Shown here: positions 42,476 to 54,215 of the stretch, piece after piece | Layout: the number at the start of each line of letters is the position of its first letter | How positions within the stretch are numbered: position 1 is the stretch's first letter | Assembly: GCF_000003815.2 (NCBI RefSeq) | Contig: NC_049980.1 | Span: 31,447,470-31,511,469 of the forward strand | Direction of reading: 5' to 3' | DNA: 64,000 nucleotides | From: Branchiostoma floridae | Lineage: Eukaryota; Chordata; Leptocardii; Amphioxiformes; Branchiostomatidae | Position numbers and translations under genes: made by a program | The notes under the pieces: generated by a model | Seen by the model: only the letters and a program-made list of their open reading frames with translations | What the model was told of the DNA's origin: nothing | The model's database searches: none

Positions 42476-45400
42476 ATGAAGATGCCGCTTCCACAGGACA
42501 TCGGCTCCCTCAGCACTGAGATAGACAAATGCACTCAGCTCGGGAACGAAGAACTGAACAAGGGCGAACAGGACAAGGCGTTACAGGCGTTCGCTGCCGC
42601 GTACGAAAAATCCGTTCTCCTGGAGGAAAAGTACACCGAGCGTGCATGTGCTTTCAACCTGGGTGCCGTGTACATCGCCATGGGCCAGCCTCAGCGCGGG
42701 CTCGAACTCCTACAACGAGCCCTTCCAAAGGATGAGGACGAAAAGGAACCGCAGTCGAACTCTGACCTCTACTACAACCTGGGACTCGGGTACGACCAGA
42801 TGCGGAGGTACGAGGAGGCCATCCGGTACTACGAGCAGGCGATAGAGGCGTACGGGAAGGACGGCGGAAACCCCCTCATGGAGGGAGAGGCGCTGACGAA
42901 ACTCGCTTTTGCGTACACGAACTTGCACAAGCCCTCGCAGGCCGCGAGATGCCACGGCCAGGCCGCGGGGATGTACGAGAAAGCGGATGACGTTGAGAGG
43001 CAGGCCCTGGCGCTGAACTTCCAGGCCACCTGCCTGCTGGAGTCCAGGAGAGTACCGGAGTGTGAGGAGGCTCTGGACAGGTGTAGAGAAGTCTGTGGAA
43101 ATATGAAGGAAGGGGAGGTGTTAGGTAAGAACGTTTCACCATTTCTTTATACATGTACATGTTACTTTAGCCTGCTATGGTAGCTGTTTCACCCCAAAAT
43201 TATATTGGCAATGGGTTTTGGCCCAGAGACAAACAAAATATTTTATGTGCTTCAATTTTAAGTTTAAACTTTAAGATTTGAGGCAGGACTTTAATAAGAT
43301 ATTTGCATTTTATCATTAAGTTATGATGAGGTGTTATACTTATAGAGATATTGGATGTCAGCTTTATCATTATCTTTGAATCTTTCTTTGATTCTTTCAA
43401 GTTTATGTCTCAGTGTTGCTCTGTATTCAATTTGGTTGATGATGAAAAATTCCTGATATCTTTCCTTATATCTTCTTTTCCTATCAACCCTGGAAGATTA
43501 GCTCAATCTGACCTAAAGGGTATCTCAATAAACCAAAAAATCCAAACATCTCTCTCCCCAGGAAAACTTTACAATGACCTTGGGATGACCTACACGTCAG
43601 CCAAGGCCTTCGGCAAGGCTGTGGAGTGTTTTGAGCTGGCCCTGCCGCTGACCCGCGGCCCGAGTGGTGACCAGAAACGGGAGGCCGTCCTCCTACAGAA
43701 CCTGGGAGCTGTGTACAACTCCTGCGGGGAGTACCAGAGGGCCATCAGCTTCCACGAGGCAGCAGCAAAACTACACAGTAAGAACTTCTTAAAACATTTT
43801 GTAGTGAAAGAATTGTGAAAATGATATCAATCCAGTTTAGCTCAATGAAGAACAATTCTTTCACTGGTTGTCACAGAGTAGTCAGATGATATATAGACAG
43901 GTTCAATGTACCAGGGAAATTCCCCTAGCACTTTTCAATAAGTAGAAAAAACAGTGGACCTCGGCTTAACTTTATGTCCTAAGGAAAGTAGCTTGCATGT
44001 CGGATGAGCGACACAGCCAGAATCAGACTCAGGGCCTCTAGTTCCAAAGGCAGGGCCACTAACCACTGGACTTAATTCACACTATTAATACTGTCAAACT
44101 GCACAAGAAGGTCACTGATAGGGGTCCTCATATGGTCTAATGTCAACATGCAAACAGGTGGTCACTATGGACAGGATTCTTGCAGTGTCAGTAAGAAAAA
44201 TTATCTAGTAAGCAACCACCAAAAGTGGTCACATTGGCCAGGTGTAAACTTTTTACAGATATGTTTGTATAGACTAGTTTCACTCAAGGTATTCCTGATG
44301 TTCTATGAATTGTCTGATGTTCTATGATTTTGTGTTTCATCTCCTAGAGTAAATCATAGTGAACCAAGCAAGATAGCTTTCTTGGTCTGTCATTATCATA
44401 TGACTTTGAAGTTTGATGACAGAAAATTGGTCCAGTAGAAAAAAGAATTACAAGGAGGTAGGACTTGAAGTAAAATTATAATTTCTTGGTGGTAAGTCTT
44501 ATTGTGTGACTTGCAGATGATCTGGGTAACAGACAGGCCCAGGGTCACTGCTTCTGTAACCTGGCGTACGCCTTCAGCCAGGTGAACGACAACGATGCAG
44601 CAGGGGAGGCCTTTCTACACGCACTACAGGCAGCAAAGGACACAGGTAAGAAGCATGAAATTATATTGTGTGGCCTAAGGAAGTCTTGGAAAGGACATAG
44701 AGTCAAAGATAGGAAAAAAGACATATAAATTGTTAAAAAATGAGAAGAAAAGAAATTTGACAATAGAAAGAAAAAAAGGATGGCAGCAAATAACAGAACA
44801 GACAGGCAAATTCTTGACTCTTCTATTTTCTAACTTTAATGATTTCAGACCAAGGACATGGTGTTGACTTCTGTTGATAAGAAATCTTTATATATTATTT
44901 CATGACAATAACATATGGTTCTAAAGTTGCTGTCATTCATGAACTAAACGTTTTAAGATGATGTTCCTCCATTGATATATTTCCTAACTAACCATTGCTT
45001 AATATGCTGTTATTTCTAACAGGGGACAAGCATGGCCAGTGGCAGGCCCACGAGGGTCTGGGAGCAGTCCACTTCAGAATGGGGAACCCAGAGAGGGCGA
45101 TAGTCAGCTACAAACAGGTGAAGCATCCTGGCATGTGGTTAGGGTTGTTCGCTTAGAAGCTAACGGTTCTGGGTTCGAATCCCTAGTGGGTCCCAGTGCT
45201 GCACTTAACACTTTTTTCTTACTTAACTCAGATGGAAGTGAATGATATTAGTTACCTATATTCAGTTAGGGGCATCCTCTCAGATGGGACGGATTTTTGA
45301 AGAGAGCCACACCTCGAGCCAGTTAAAGAACCCACTGCAAAACTAGGGTCCAATGAGAGAGTAGAATGATGCATGTCAATCAATTTTTTTGCATTTCCAC

Positions 45401-48400
45401 TTTTGGTACACATTTCAATATCTTGTAAGAGATTGACAGAGCTGTAGAATCTGTCAGTTAAATGTACATTTGTACAGGGTTTAGAAATATCAACACAAAT
45501 GAATTTTTTTTCCTTCAATAGGCACTGGCTCTTCTTACCAGACTGAAGGATCCCAACAGCCAGGCACAGGAGAGGATTGTGGGTAAACTGACGGATGCCC
45601 TCAAATACCAACTGAAGGTCGGGGACAGCCCAAGGCATCCTGGGAAGGACAGAAAAAACACTTCAAGCTTGGTATGTATGCTATTTCACTCTAGCATCCT
45701 TTTGAAAGAATGTAGTACAGTCAAAACTGCCCTAGAAGACCACTCAGAATAGATATAAAATCTGGTCTCTGTGGACAGGTGGTCACTATAGACAAAATCC
45801 TTAATGCTTGTTTCAATGGCAAAAATCATCTAAAGGACCACCAAATAAGGCATGGAAGGAAGACTACATAACTGCTGTACAGGAGATGTTAGGGCCGTCT
45901 ATCGACTTGACTCAGTCATTTCCCAATCGAACGAGTAGCTGGAGAACCGTTCCATCGACCCTTTTTGAATCCCGACTGTTGGTTATGTTGAAGGTTGTTT
46001 TCTTCCAAATAGCTGTACAGGTGGTTGTGAACAGTCCTTTCCATCACCTTGGCTACTGTTGGTAGCAAAGATATGGGTCTGTAGTTGAGGCCCCCTAGCG
46101 GCTCGTCACGGCACTGTAGCAGAACTACCAGTTTTGATGTATCGTTTCATACTCTGTTTTCCAGGAGAAGAGGCCGGTGTCCTCGCAGAGTAAGAACGGT
46201 TCTGTGGCTCACCACATGGACGAGTCCATTACCTCAGAGTCTCCCAGGTCAGATCCAGGAAGGGACAAGAAGTATTCCAGGACAGATTCCGGGAAAAGGT
46301 ATGCAAGTTTTTAAACACATTATGGCACCCTGTCCAGCGTAGCACAAAATCAGAAGGTACATTAACAAAAATGTCTCACTTTCTGGCAACGAGTGATGGA
46401 GCACCAAGAGTTGGGGCCTGTCACAAAGTGTGCCATTTTAGGGCACCTCCCGTTATGTGTCTTTGTTTGTGCATGTGTCTGTGTGTGCATAGGTGTTTGC
46501 ACTTGTATGTCTTTGAAGTCAGAAAAAAAATTTATGGGTCTTAGTGGTAAGTGTGCAGATGTTGACACACTGTCAGCACCAAATCCGTAGGTGTTTTTGG
46601 CACCTTTAGACAGATTAGCCGTGAGGCTCGGTGGGCATCACTCCACCGTCATGGGGGCAGGGGCATGGCGAGTATCGAACTCAGGGCCTACTGATTCTAA
46701 TTCCAACGCTCTAGCCATTGCACCACACAGACACCCTGTGTCGGAAGTTTGATGTCAGAGCCATCTCTGATTGCCTCACTTCTCTTCCTGTAGGAAACCA
46801 AAGCGATACGTAAAAAGAGAGCGCAGCTACTCCGACTCCACCCCCTCAGGCTCCATGCACAACCTGCAGACGGTCGCCCGCGGCATCGGCAAATACGACC
46901 CAGAGGCCGACCTCTCCTTGTACGACGCCAAGAAGAAGAAGTCTTCAAAAAACAACGGCCTCCACCCGTCCACTGCTTCCACCGTGGCAACCGTGGAGCA
47001 CAAGCCTGTCAGAGCGAGCGTGTCGGACCCTCGTGGCGCAAACACTCCCTACGACGAAACAGGTACTGTAATTCCTGAATTTTTCACTGTACTTTTATGT
47101 TCACGGCTGTAACGTGAACTTACCATTACCGATAACAAATTATCTGTCTTGGTGGCGATAACAAATGATTCATTCACATTTAGTTCCAAGAACAAGTTTT
47201 CTCACAAGTTGAACTTTCTCAGAACGTGAAAGTTTGGCACCAAGAAGACAACGTGAATTGAAGTGAAGAAAAGGAGAAATACTGTATATACTGCAATTCC
47301 TGATTTTTTCAATGTACTTTATGTTCACGGTTTTCACTGTGACGACTGTAATGTGAACTTATCATTACTGATAACAAATAATTCACAGACTTATTTATGT
47401 GCACTTGCCGCGACAGTGAACATTTAGTTCCGAGAACAAGTTAAATTTTCTCAGACCGTGAAAGTTTAGTACCGTGAACACAAAGTGAATTACAGTAACA
47501 CAAAACTGCTTACTCTGTGTTCCATTTGGCTAAAATAGTAGACGTTTTACACCGGTAGAAGTTATACAGTGTCACTCATCGCCAGACAGACATGCTTTGC
47601 TGCGTGCTGATTTTTTTTGTTTTGTTTTGTCTTTGTTTTTGACACACGTGCACATGTTTCCCCCCAGACTTGGCGTACAAGGGAAACCACGCCAGTTATA
47701 TCGAAGAAGACCACTACGATGACGTCATTCCCACGGGGCGAGGGAAGGCGATGGAAAGCAGGCGTCAGGGCGGACATCCGGACGTTCCGTCGCTTAAGGT
47801 CAACGGCGAAACCTCTCAGCAGTCTTCCTCTGAGACGTCAGCCCTGTCGTCTTCGGACAGCGGGTCGTCTGGGAGCGAAAGTGACAGTGAGACTGAAGGA
47901 AAGGAGGCAGTGAGGAAGGAGTATGCGAAGGCTCTCAACGGCACACAGACAACAACCCCGAACACAACAGTCAAGTGAGTATGAAATGTTCCTTCAGCAA
48001 TGTGTGTGTCAACACCTATAAGTGTTCTATATAATGGTCTTTCCACTGCAACACTACATTTGTTAGCAATGTGTATGTACTGAAGACTGGTTGGTTTATT
48101 CTGGAGTTTAAAAGAGCATCTGAAATCTTATTCATCTTCTACATACAGTTCTTAGTTTTCTAGCTCTTATATGCAAGCTATAACCTGTAGGTTATACCTT
48201 GCATATAAGAGCTATATGTGAAGAAAAGTACACAAATATGTGAAGAAAAATACACAAAACTTCTAACTCTGTGTTCGATTTGGCTAAAATAGAAAACGTT
48301 TTACACCTGTAGAAGTTATTCGCTCATATCCACACAAATACTGCTTTGCTGCATGGTAATTTTTTCTTTCATTTGTTTTTGTTTGTTTTGTTTTTGTCTT

Positions 48401-51400
48401 TTTTTGTCTGTGTTTTTGACGCACGTGCACGTGTCTCCCCCTAGGGCCGGCATGCCCCCCACCCTACCCCCACCGCTCGTAGACAGTCCCATGTCTACCC
48501 TAGACACCTCCGCGACCTCTGCCCTCAATAACACTTACATGACCCCTGCTGACCTCAGCAGGGCAAGCGAGGACAACGACCTCCCTGTGTACGCGATGTC
48601 GTCGAAACACAGGGATGCACAGCGACCCACCGAGCCGGCAAAGAAGGGTGTGAAGACAGAGGAAGAGACCTCCGGAACAGGTGTGGCCAAGTTTCTTAGA
48701 TTGGAATGATTTCTGACTTTTTATTCTTTTTTTTTTCTGTCACAAAATTTTCCGGTGCCCATCTTTCCTCATATTTTCTCCTTTTTACTGCTGTCATCTA
48801 TGTGTGATATGTGAGATTGTAAATTTGAATCTAAAAGTGCAGTCTGTGAGTACATGGGAGCAGTGTGAGTTTGTCTTTGTGTGTGTGTGTTTTGTGCTTG
48901 TGTGTGTGTGTGTGTATGTGTGTGTTTTGTATTTGTGTAGTTGTGTATGTTGCGTGTGTGTGCATGCTTGTGTGTCTGAATATTTCACTCACAATGTGTG
49001 TTTGTGTGTATGCATGTGTGCGTCTGTGTGCATGTGCATGTGTGTCCGTGCGCATACGTGTGTGTGTGTAAATGGATGTCCGGATGATGTCATGCATATA
49101 AGTTAGTTTGACTTTTCTGTGAACAAATAGCAGGACAGCCAGGTTGCAGTTCACATTGGGCCACATACAGCCTGTTAAGTCTTAGGCCATTGTCACCTTA
49201 CAAAACTGTCATAGATATTTCCACTACTGTTTCTGGTAGAAACATCTGGAAAGGGAGGGCAAACTTAATCCATGCAACATGCCTGAAATGATTATGATGA
49301 CGTTTCTGATATGATATTCCTGCAGGCACCTTTTCAAAATGAACAAGACACCTATCATTGTGGTTAATAATGCCACCTATTCGTAATGTACACATTAATG
49401 TTTAATGAGCCTGGCTTTTACATGTAAGTTTAAACCTTACCACATCTGCATCATGTATGGAAGCCTCTTCACTTCAACAGCAACATCTGTTGTTACAATG
49501 TAGTTCCCACTAAGAGTTATAATATATATGTATATGTAGGAGATGGAAGGTAGAAGTGAGAATGAAGAGCTTTTCTACAGAAAGTCAGTGGATGGCATTT
49601 GTATGTGGCTCTCGGAGAACAACTTTCGTGAATTGGTTCCAACATTTGAAGGTAAGTATCAACTGGAATTGAGTTTGTTTATACGTGTACTGTGTTCGGT
49701 GCTGTCAGAAAACAATTTTCTTGAATTGGTTCGAATATTTCAAGGTATTAAAGCGTCATGATCTGGAAGTTAGTTTTTAATGTTTTAGATGCTACTATCA
49801 TGATGACTAAGGGTAACAGTGTTTTAACACCATGTATTACAAAACTGTGGTAACGTAGTAACTCCTAAACTCAGTTCCCATGCTTGGCTAAAAAACATCA
49901 TGACATTTTACAAGCTTATAGTTACTGTGAATTCTTCTATTTTCGTGGTGACAAAATTTCACATTTATTTTTCATTTAGCAGATCTAGAGAGAAAGAGCT
50001 TTTTGCTGCGTTTTAATTTTGCGTTTTGATCAATTCTGGAGTACAATGGAATAATAACCCAAAAAAACACAGATTAGCGGTGTCATGTGTTCACCGCAAA
50101 AATGAAACCTCAATTTCAGTATTAACAGTATACTACGTAATCTACTTTGTTGATATTACATGTTTGTCTGCTCCAGTGTGAACATACAGGCAGCTTCGAC
50201 TGTATTCATATACACATTACTCATGAATAATAGATGCAATCTAAATCTCCTGATGCCCAATAATAAACCTATTAGTCAGTAAATACCACTCCAGCCCACA
50301 ACAATGTTGATCTAAGACCAAAAAGGTTACTCAGAGTTGAGTTAATAAATTACGCACCTGCCATCCTTTTGTTGTGTTACTCTGCATATGACTTCATACT
50401 GGTATTTTTGAAGTGACATTTTGGTATTATGTTGCCGATGATCCCTTGGCTTTTACTCAAATTGGAATGTAATCCATAGCTTAGAATATGTCGTCAGGAG
50501 TATAGAATGATGCGCTCTCATCTGTAGTTATCCTAAGTAGAGGTGCCTGAAAAGTAAGAGTGCCTGAAAATTCACCACAGTAAACCATGCTTCTGGCCAG
50601 TACTGTAAATGCATTTAAGTTCGCGGGGATTTAATTTCGCGGTAGCGAGAAAATGGACTTTTCGCGGTGGTTTTAATTTTGCGGTAGCACCATGCATTGT
50701 AGTCTCTTACTGTTATGGAAAAATGTTCGCGATGGTTTTAAATTCGCGGTGAAGCGGCCGCTGCGAAAACCGCGAACATTAATCCACCGCGAACATTTCT
50801 GCATTTACAGTATTTGTATTACAGTATTTTTATTCTATTTATTGCGGTACCCTCTTCAGAGTGAATTTAAAACACTTGAAAATACTTGTTTTGTCTTGTA
50901 TCAACCAACTCCCTTGTTTCAAACATGAACTGAAAATGCTGGGAAGAAATCATGCTCTCCCTACCATGAAATTAAATCCGTGCAAATTTAGAGGCATTTA
51001 CATTGATAATAAGGTAAAACATGATCCTAACCTCCCCCAGAACAGGACATAGATGGTACGGCCTTCCTGGCGCTCCAGTACAGTTACGTGAAACTAGTTG
51101 ATATGTTTTATCCTATCAAGAAATAAATACAAATTTGCATATAGGTGGGGGAAAAAGCGGTATTCTAACAGCAAATGTCAGGTTGCACACTGCGGTAACT
51201 GGTAGAACTACATTGTATTAGTTGCACCAAACAAGTGTTGACCACTGATGGTACAACATGGTCCTGACCTCCCCCAGAACAGGACATAGATGGTACGGCC
51301 TTCCTGGCGCTCCACTACGGAGCGGTGAGGAGCCTGGTGCCGCGGGTCGGCCCGCGCCTCCGGTTCTGGCAGGCCTACCTCAAACTCTTCCCTCACAAAA

Positions 51401-53503
51401 GGGTAAGTACAACACTACAACATCACAATGATTTGTTGCTGAAACAAGACTGTAAACCGGATTATTCGTGACAGTATATTGTACAGGTAAACACTAAGCT
51501 TAAATATCTGTTTTAAACCTGTTTTAAGATGAACTTTCAAGCCTACTGTAATGTAACCGTTCTTGGAAACTTAACTTTAGCGACTTTAGCAGTCACTGTT
51601 TATCTGCTAAAATTTCCTCATCACAAATATTTCATCACTCTGAAGCCAGCTAAGAAAAAAAATGTTCTCACCGCTAAAATCAAATGCCACCTTCCTAAAA
51701 TTGCATACTTAGTACTTATAATCTTTTATGTCAAAAGAAACTGGCCAAACACAGGCAGCCACAGTCTGCAGCGGTCAGAACGGGGTCGAGAGGCAGAAAA
51801 CTGACCATCAGGGAGACCACCGTACAGGAGAGGACCGTCACCAACCGTACTGTCAGGTTCCACAACAGTACAGGGGTCGGAGGGCAGAGGTCAGGCCAGA
51901 ACAGGTCACACAGTGATGCTGCAGGAGGTCAGAGGTCAAGTCATAGCGCCCACCTGAAGGGCCTGGGTCGGAGTTTAAGTCTGACCGGGGGTTGATTGAG
52001 TTTACCGTAACGTGCTATACCAATTTGTATATGAAATAAACAGGCAGGTCAAATAGTTGCTTGACAGTTCAGTAACAAATTTGTTGTCAAGTTCTTTAAA
52101 CATTTGAGGATTTTGAGTCTCAGACTGTGGCATGAATGAAGTGTTTCAATGTTAGGAATGTGTTTGAACCTGTGTGGATGAAAAAGATTGAATGTGGTGA
52201 GAATGTGTGTGTGATCATTTTGTCTGTGCTATACTGCTTTCCCTTCTGTCTGTCTTTATCATGCTGTTGTGGCAAGGCACCTTTTACTTTCCACTATTGC
52301 CAATTTTTTCTTGATATATTTATTGTTTTTCAGAACATTTCTTCCAAATTGCACTTCTATCTCTCTCTTATAACTTTCCTCCATTTCTGCTCCATGGCAC
52401 ACACCTCTGCGGACATTTGTGGTGAAGCAACTTTAACATCTTTCTACCGATGCCTATTTTCCTTGATATTGCAGTTTTTCGGAACATTTATTCCAAATTG
52501 CACATCTTTCTCTCTCTTATAACTTTCCTCCGTTTTTACCCGATGGCAGACACTTCTGCGGACAGCAGCAGCTCAGAAAACAGCGAGTCGGAATCGGAAA
52601 GCGACCCGGATGAACACCTATATGAGACCGTACGGACCCAGGGAGGGCGTACCATGCAGTTTGAGGGTAAGCCGAGTGCGGACGAGCCACCACAGGCACG
52701 CAGCACGCCGAAAGACACCCCTACCAAGGCAACACAACCTCCTCCTTCACCAACAAGGACAATGTCCAGGGCTGACAGGTAAGTTAGAGGTTACAGACTT
52801 TAATAGTGTACATCATGGTTCACATCCAACCATTGCCTTGTAAACCTGAAGCCCTTTTAGATATTATCTCGCCTCCTTCTACATAGTACTGTTAAACTGG
52901 AAGCCAGACTGTTTGCAATGGCCTACACAGGCCTGGGTCTTGGCTCCAGGGCTAAGATGCCCCCGAGAAAATTTTTCCAGTCTTTCCTGAATTAGAACTT
53001 GAGCCAGACTGTTTCCAGGGTCTACACAGGACAGCTCCTTGGCTATAGGGCCACAATGCCATTGAGGAACATTTACTTAAGCCCCTCGAGTAGAACCCTG
53101 AGAAATGTTGGACATGGCCCTGTGGCAAAGAGACTTGCCTCTGTAGCCTGGTGAAGGCCTTGGAAACTGTCAGAGTGAATGATTTGACGAACTGGAATTC
53201 AGAGTTCTGTTGAAAATTCTGAATCCAAAACTTTTGAATCCTAAGGCAGAAATTTCCAGAATGGACTTAGTCCCAGGCCTCCCAATGCTACCTTTGTCAT
53301 TGACATCATGTACTGTGATTCCCATACTATAGAAAATCACGTTGTCCTAATTTACAGTGTCGCCTGTTTGTTTCTTCAGGGAGGCGGCGCTGTTCCAACT
53401 GGCCAAGCAGCAGAGCCGAGAGGCACAGGAGCAGCAGGAGAGGGACATGGCGGCCTCGCGGGGTCAGTCCAGGAACGAGTCCCGGACGTGTGTCATCATG
53501 TAG
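42476..53503 (+). CDS. TTC24: TTC24-like TPR protein, CaaX-ending form
   Basis: Coding exons: 42476-43124, 43562-43777, 44517-44645, 45023-45117, 45522-45671, 46165-46298, 46794-47062, 47668-47974, 48445-48680, 52550-52778, 53380-53503. Phases match, giving about 845 residues. The first 400 are TPR repeats ([107 protein letters not shown]) in the order and with the wording of vertebrate TTC24, an uncharacterised TPR protein. A long Ser-rich, basic then acidic disordered region follows. The last two exons encode an acidic Ser/Glu stretch, a Glu/Gln coiled-coil-like piece and the terminus SRTCVIM, a CaaX box predicting prenylation. The first coding exon follows an acceptor at 42448-42449, so a 5' UTR exon lies upstream. 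The paralogue assignment is less certain than the TPR nature. Confidence 0.85.
43898..44090 (-). mobile_element. SINE-like repeat, minus orientation
   Basis: On the minus strand CCAGTGGTTAGTGGCCCTGC and a degenerate B-box (GAGTCTGATTC) suggest a tRNA-derived head. The block ACAGGTTCAATGTACCAGGGAAATTCCCC near its end recurs at 15118-15150. Located in an intron of the TTC24-like gene. Confidence 0.5.
45131..45345 (+). mobile_element. tRNA-derived SINE, plus orientation
   Basis: A tRNA-like head with GTGGTTAGGGTTGTTCGC and a B-box GGTTCGAATCC is followed by a body and a tail GAGCCACACCTCGAGCCAGTTAAAGAACCC that matches the tail of the copy at 22318. Lies directly after the donor of the exon ending at 45117. 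Confidence 0.7.
45935..46092 (-). pseudogene. LINE reverse-transcriptase fragment
   Basis: On the minus strand the frame reads [20 protein letters not shown] followed by [20 protein letters not shown] and FKKG, a recognisable part of a LINE reverse transcriptase (the YRPISLL and QSGFKKG blocks). It is cut off at both ends and lies in an intron, antisense to the host gene. It differs from the LINE at 27440, so it is a second family. Confidence 0.8.
46598..46738 (-). mobile_element. tRNA-derived SINE, minus orientation
   Basis: On the minus strand GGTGCAATGGCTAGAGCGTT (A-box) and GAGTTCGATAC (B-box) stand at tRNA spacing. The stems do not fold as a functional tRNA. It lies 55 bp before the acceptor of the exon at 46794. 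Confidence 0.65.
47066..47495. mobile_element. TA-flanked MITE abutting a splice donor
   Basis: The ends are inverted (CTGTAATTCCTGAATTTTTC on the left; GTGAATTACAG on the right) and flanked by TA. An internal, partly duplicated copy starts near 47279. The left TA (47064-47065) overlaps the GT donor of the exon ending at 47062, so the donor reads G-TACTGTAATT. Confidence 0.7.
48264..48444 (+). repeat. Duplicated intron tail, second copy (first copy 47511-47667)
   Basis: The last 160-180 bp of two consecutive introns are homologous: both run CTCTGTGTTC(C/G)ATTTGGCTAAAATAG, ACGTTTTACACC, GTAGAAGTTAT, ATGCTTTGCTGC or TGCTTTGCTGC, a T/G-rich tract and GACACACGTGCACATG or GACGCACGTGCACGTG before the acceptor. 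The exons that follow (47668 and 48445) are not obviously similar. Confidence 0.85.
48878..49072. repeat. (GT)n microsatellite
   Basis: An imperfect TG/GT-rich run of about 195 bp in an intron of the TTC24-like gene. Open frames across it are artefacts of composition. Confidence 0.9.
49550..51995 (+). CDS. Alternative 3' exons of the TTC24-like gene: SAM domain and basic tail
   Basis: Three exons, 49550-49651, 51278-51402 and 51738-51995, join in frame. The first two encode a SAM domain, [18 protein letters not shown] followed by [17 protein letters not shown] and [14 protein letters not shown]. The last gives an 85-residue basic, Ser-rich tail ending SLSLTGG and a stop. The phase-1 donor at 48680 is compatible with an acceptor at 49548-49549, though the pyrimidine tract there is poor and a linking exon may be missing. 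The phase-0 donor at 51402 does not fit the exon at 52550. SAM and CaaX tails are therefore alternative ends, or the SAM exons belong to a separate small gene starting at an ATG at 49543. Confidence 0.65.
49687..49744 (+). repeat. Decayed copy of the first SAM half-exon
   Basis: The segment encodes [16 protein letters not shown] followed by a GT, a diverged copy of [15 protein letters not shown] at the end of the exon finishing at 49651. No acceptor is evident before it. Confidence 0.7.
50603..50810. mobile_element. TA-flanked MITE with TTCGCGG motifs
   Basis: Terminal inverted repeats CTGTAAATGCATTTAAGTTC and GAACATTTCTGCATTTACAG are flanked by TA on both sides. The interior carries several TTCGCGGT / ACCGCGAA blocks in both orientations. 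A more decayed relative may lie at about 49920-50135. Confidence 0.85.
51041..51126 (+). repeat. Copy of the second SAM half-exon with premature stop
   Basis: The same CCTCCCCCAG acceptor and the first 38 bases of the exon at 51278 are repeated here. The frame then diverges and stops at TAA (51124-51126), overlapping an AATAAA (51122-51127). If used in phase 1 it would give a truncated SAM domain and a possible poly(A) site. Confidence 0.75.
52275..52549 (+). repeat. Duplicated acceptor region before exon 52550
   Basis: Two copies of about 165 bp share ATTGC(C)(A/)A(G)TTTTT, GAACATTT(C/A)TTCCAAATTGCAC, TCTCTCTTATAACTTTCCTCC and ATGGCA(C/G)ACAC(C/T)TCTGCGGACA. In the upstream copy the AG is lost (GGCACACACC in place of GGCAGACACT), so only the downstream acceptor is usable. 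Confidence 0.8.
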
Positions 53504-53539
53504 TCAGGAGTTAACATAACAAGAGGGGGGTTACTACCA

Positions 53540-54215
53540 ATGGTCCACGGACTTTATAGTCCGTCAGTACAGGAACGAGTCACGCACGTGTGTCGTCATG
53601 TAGTCAGGATGGAAGATAAAAGTGGAGTCTGCATGTGGGTTGTGGGTACAGTACTGTCATGTATTCTGGAAAAGTTTAACAGTAATTTCCAACAAAAAAT
53701 TGGACTTACCCAAATTTTCGACTGAACATCTCCTGTCTTTGTCAAAGAATGAACAATCTACTGCTTCTGTGACATCACATTATGTAGATAGTACACGTGA
53801 CTTGCTGATTACATGTACAAGAGTCATCTGGACACTTGGTCACACTGGATGAAGTGGGAATCCTGGACACAGAACCAGACTTTCTTGTCAGAGGGATTAA
53901 AGAAGCCATGTACCCCAGAGCCTTAAAACCATCCCTTAACAGAGACGGGGACGCCATAGACTTCCTGCAACTTGATCCTCTGCTCACCAAGTCAGGTGTG
54001 CTTTCATATATCTACATAAAATGACGTCATAGAAGCAGTGGGTTATTTCTTGACAAAGACTGGAGCTGTTCAGTCAAAACTTTTGTGTTGGAAATTACAG
54101 TTTAACTTTTCCAGAATGTCTTCTACCAACCCAGATGTACTTTCAAGTGAAGTACAGTCATGTAGTCAGGAGTGAACATAGCAAAAGGAGTCTGCATGGG
54201 AAGTTACTGTCAGTG
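53540..54215 (+). repeat. Copies of the CaaX-terminal exon end
   Basis: At 53561-53615, 100 bp after the real end, the coding end is repeated as [10 protein letters not shown] plus stop, with the post-stop GTCAGGA. A third, shorter copy (TCATGTAGTCAGGAGTGAACATA and flank) is at about 54155-54215. Copy 2 has no acceptor of its own in a clear position. Confidence 0.8.
53836..54000 (+). pseudogene. Penelope-like element remnant (GIY-YIG region)
   Basis: The frame reads VGILDTEPDFLVRGIKEAMY followed by PRALKPSLNRDGD. This resembles the LDREP.W..RGVKEAI.IR...PSLNRDGG block at the C-terminal endonuclease end of Penelope-like elements. Only about 50 residues remain. Confidence 0.6.

Noticed and set aside
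45141-45200. tRNA gene (good B-box GGTTCGAATCC)
   Set aside because: It continues into a SINE body and tail shared with other copies, and the stems are incomplete.
48804-49166. Cys/Val- and Thr/His-rich frames on both strands
   Set aside because: Translations of the GT microsatellite.
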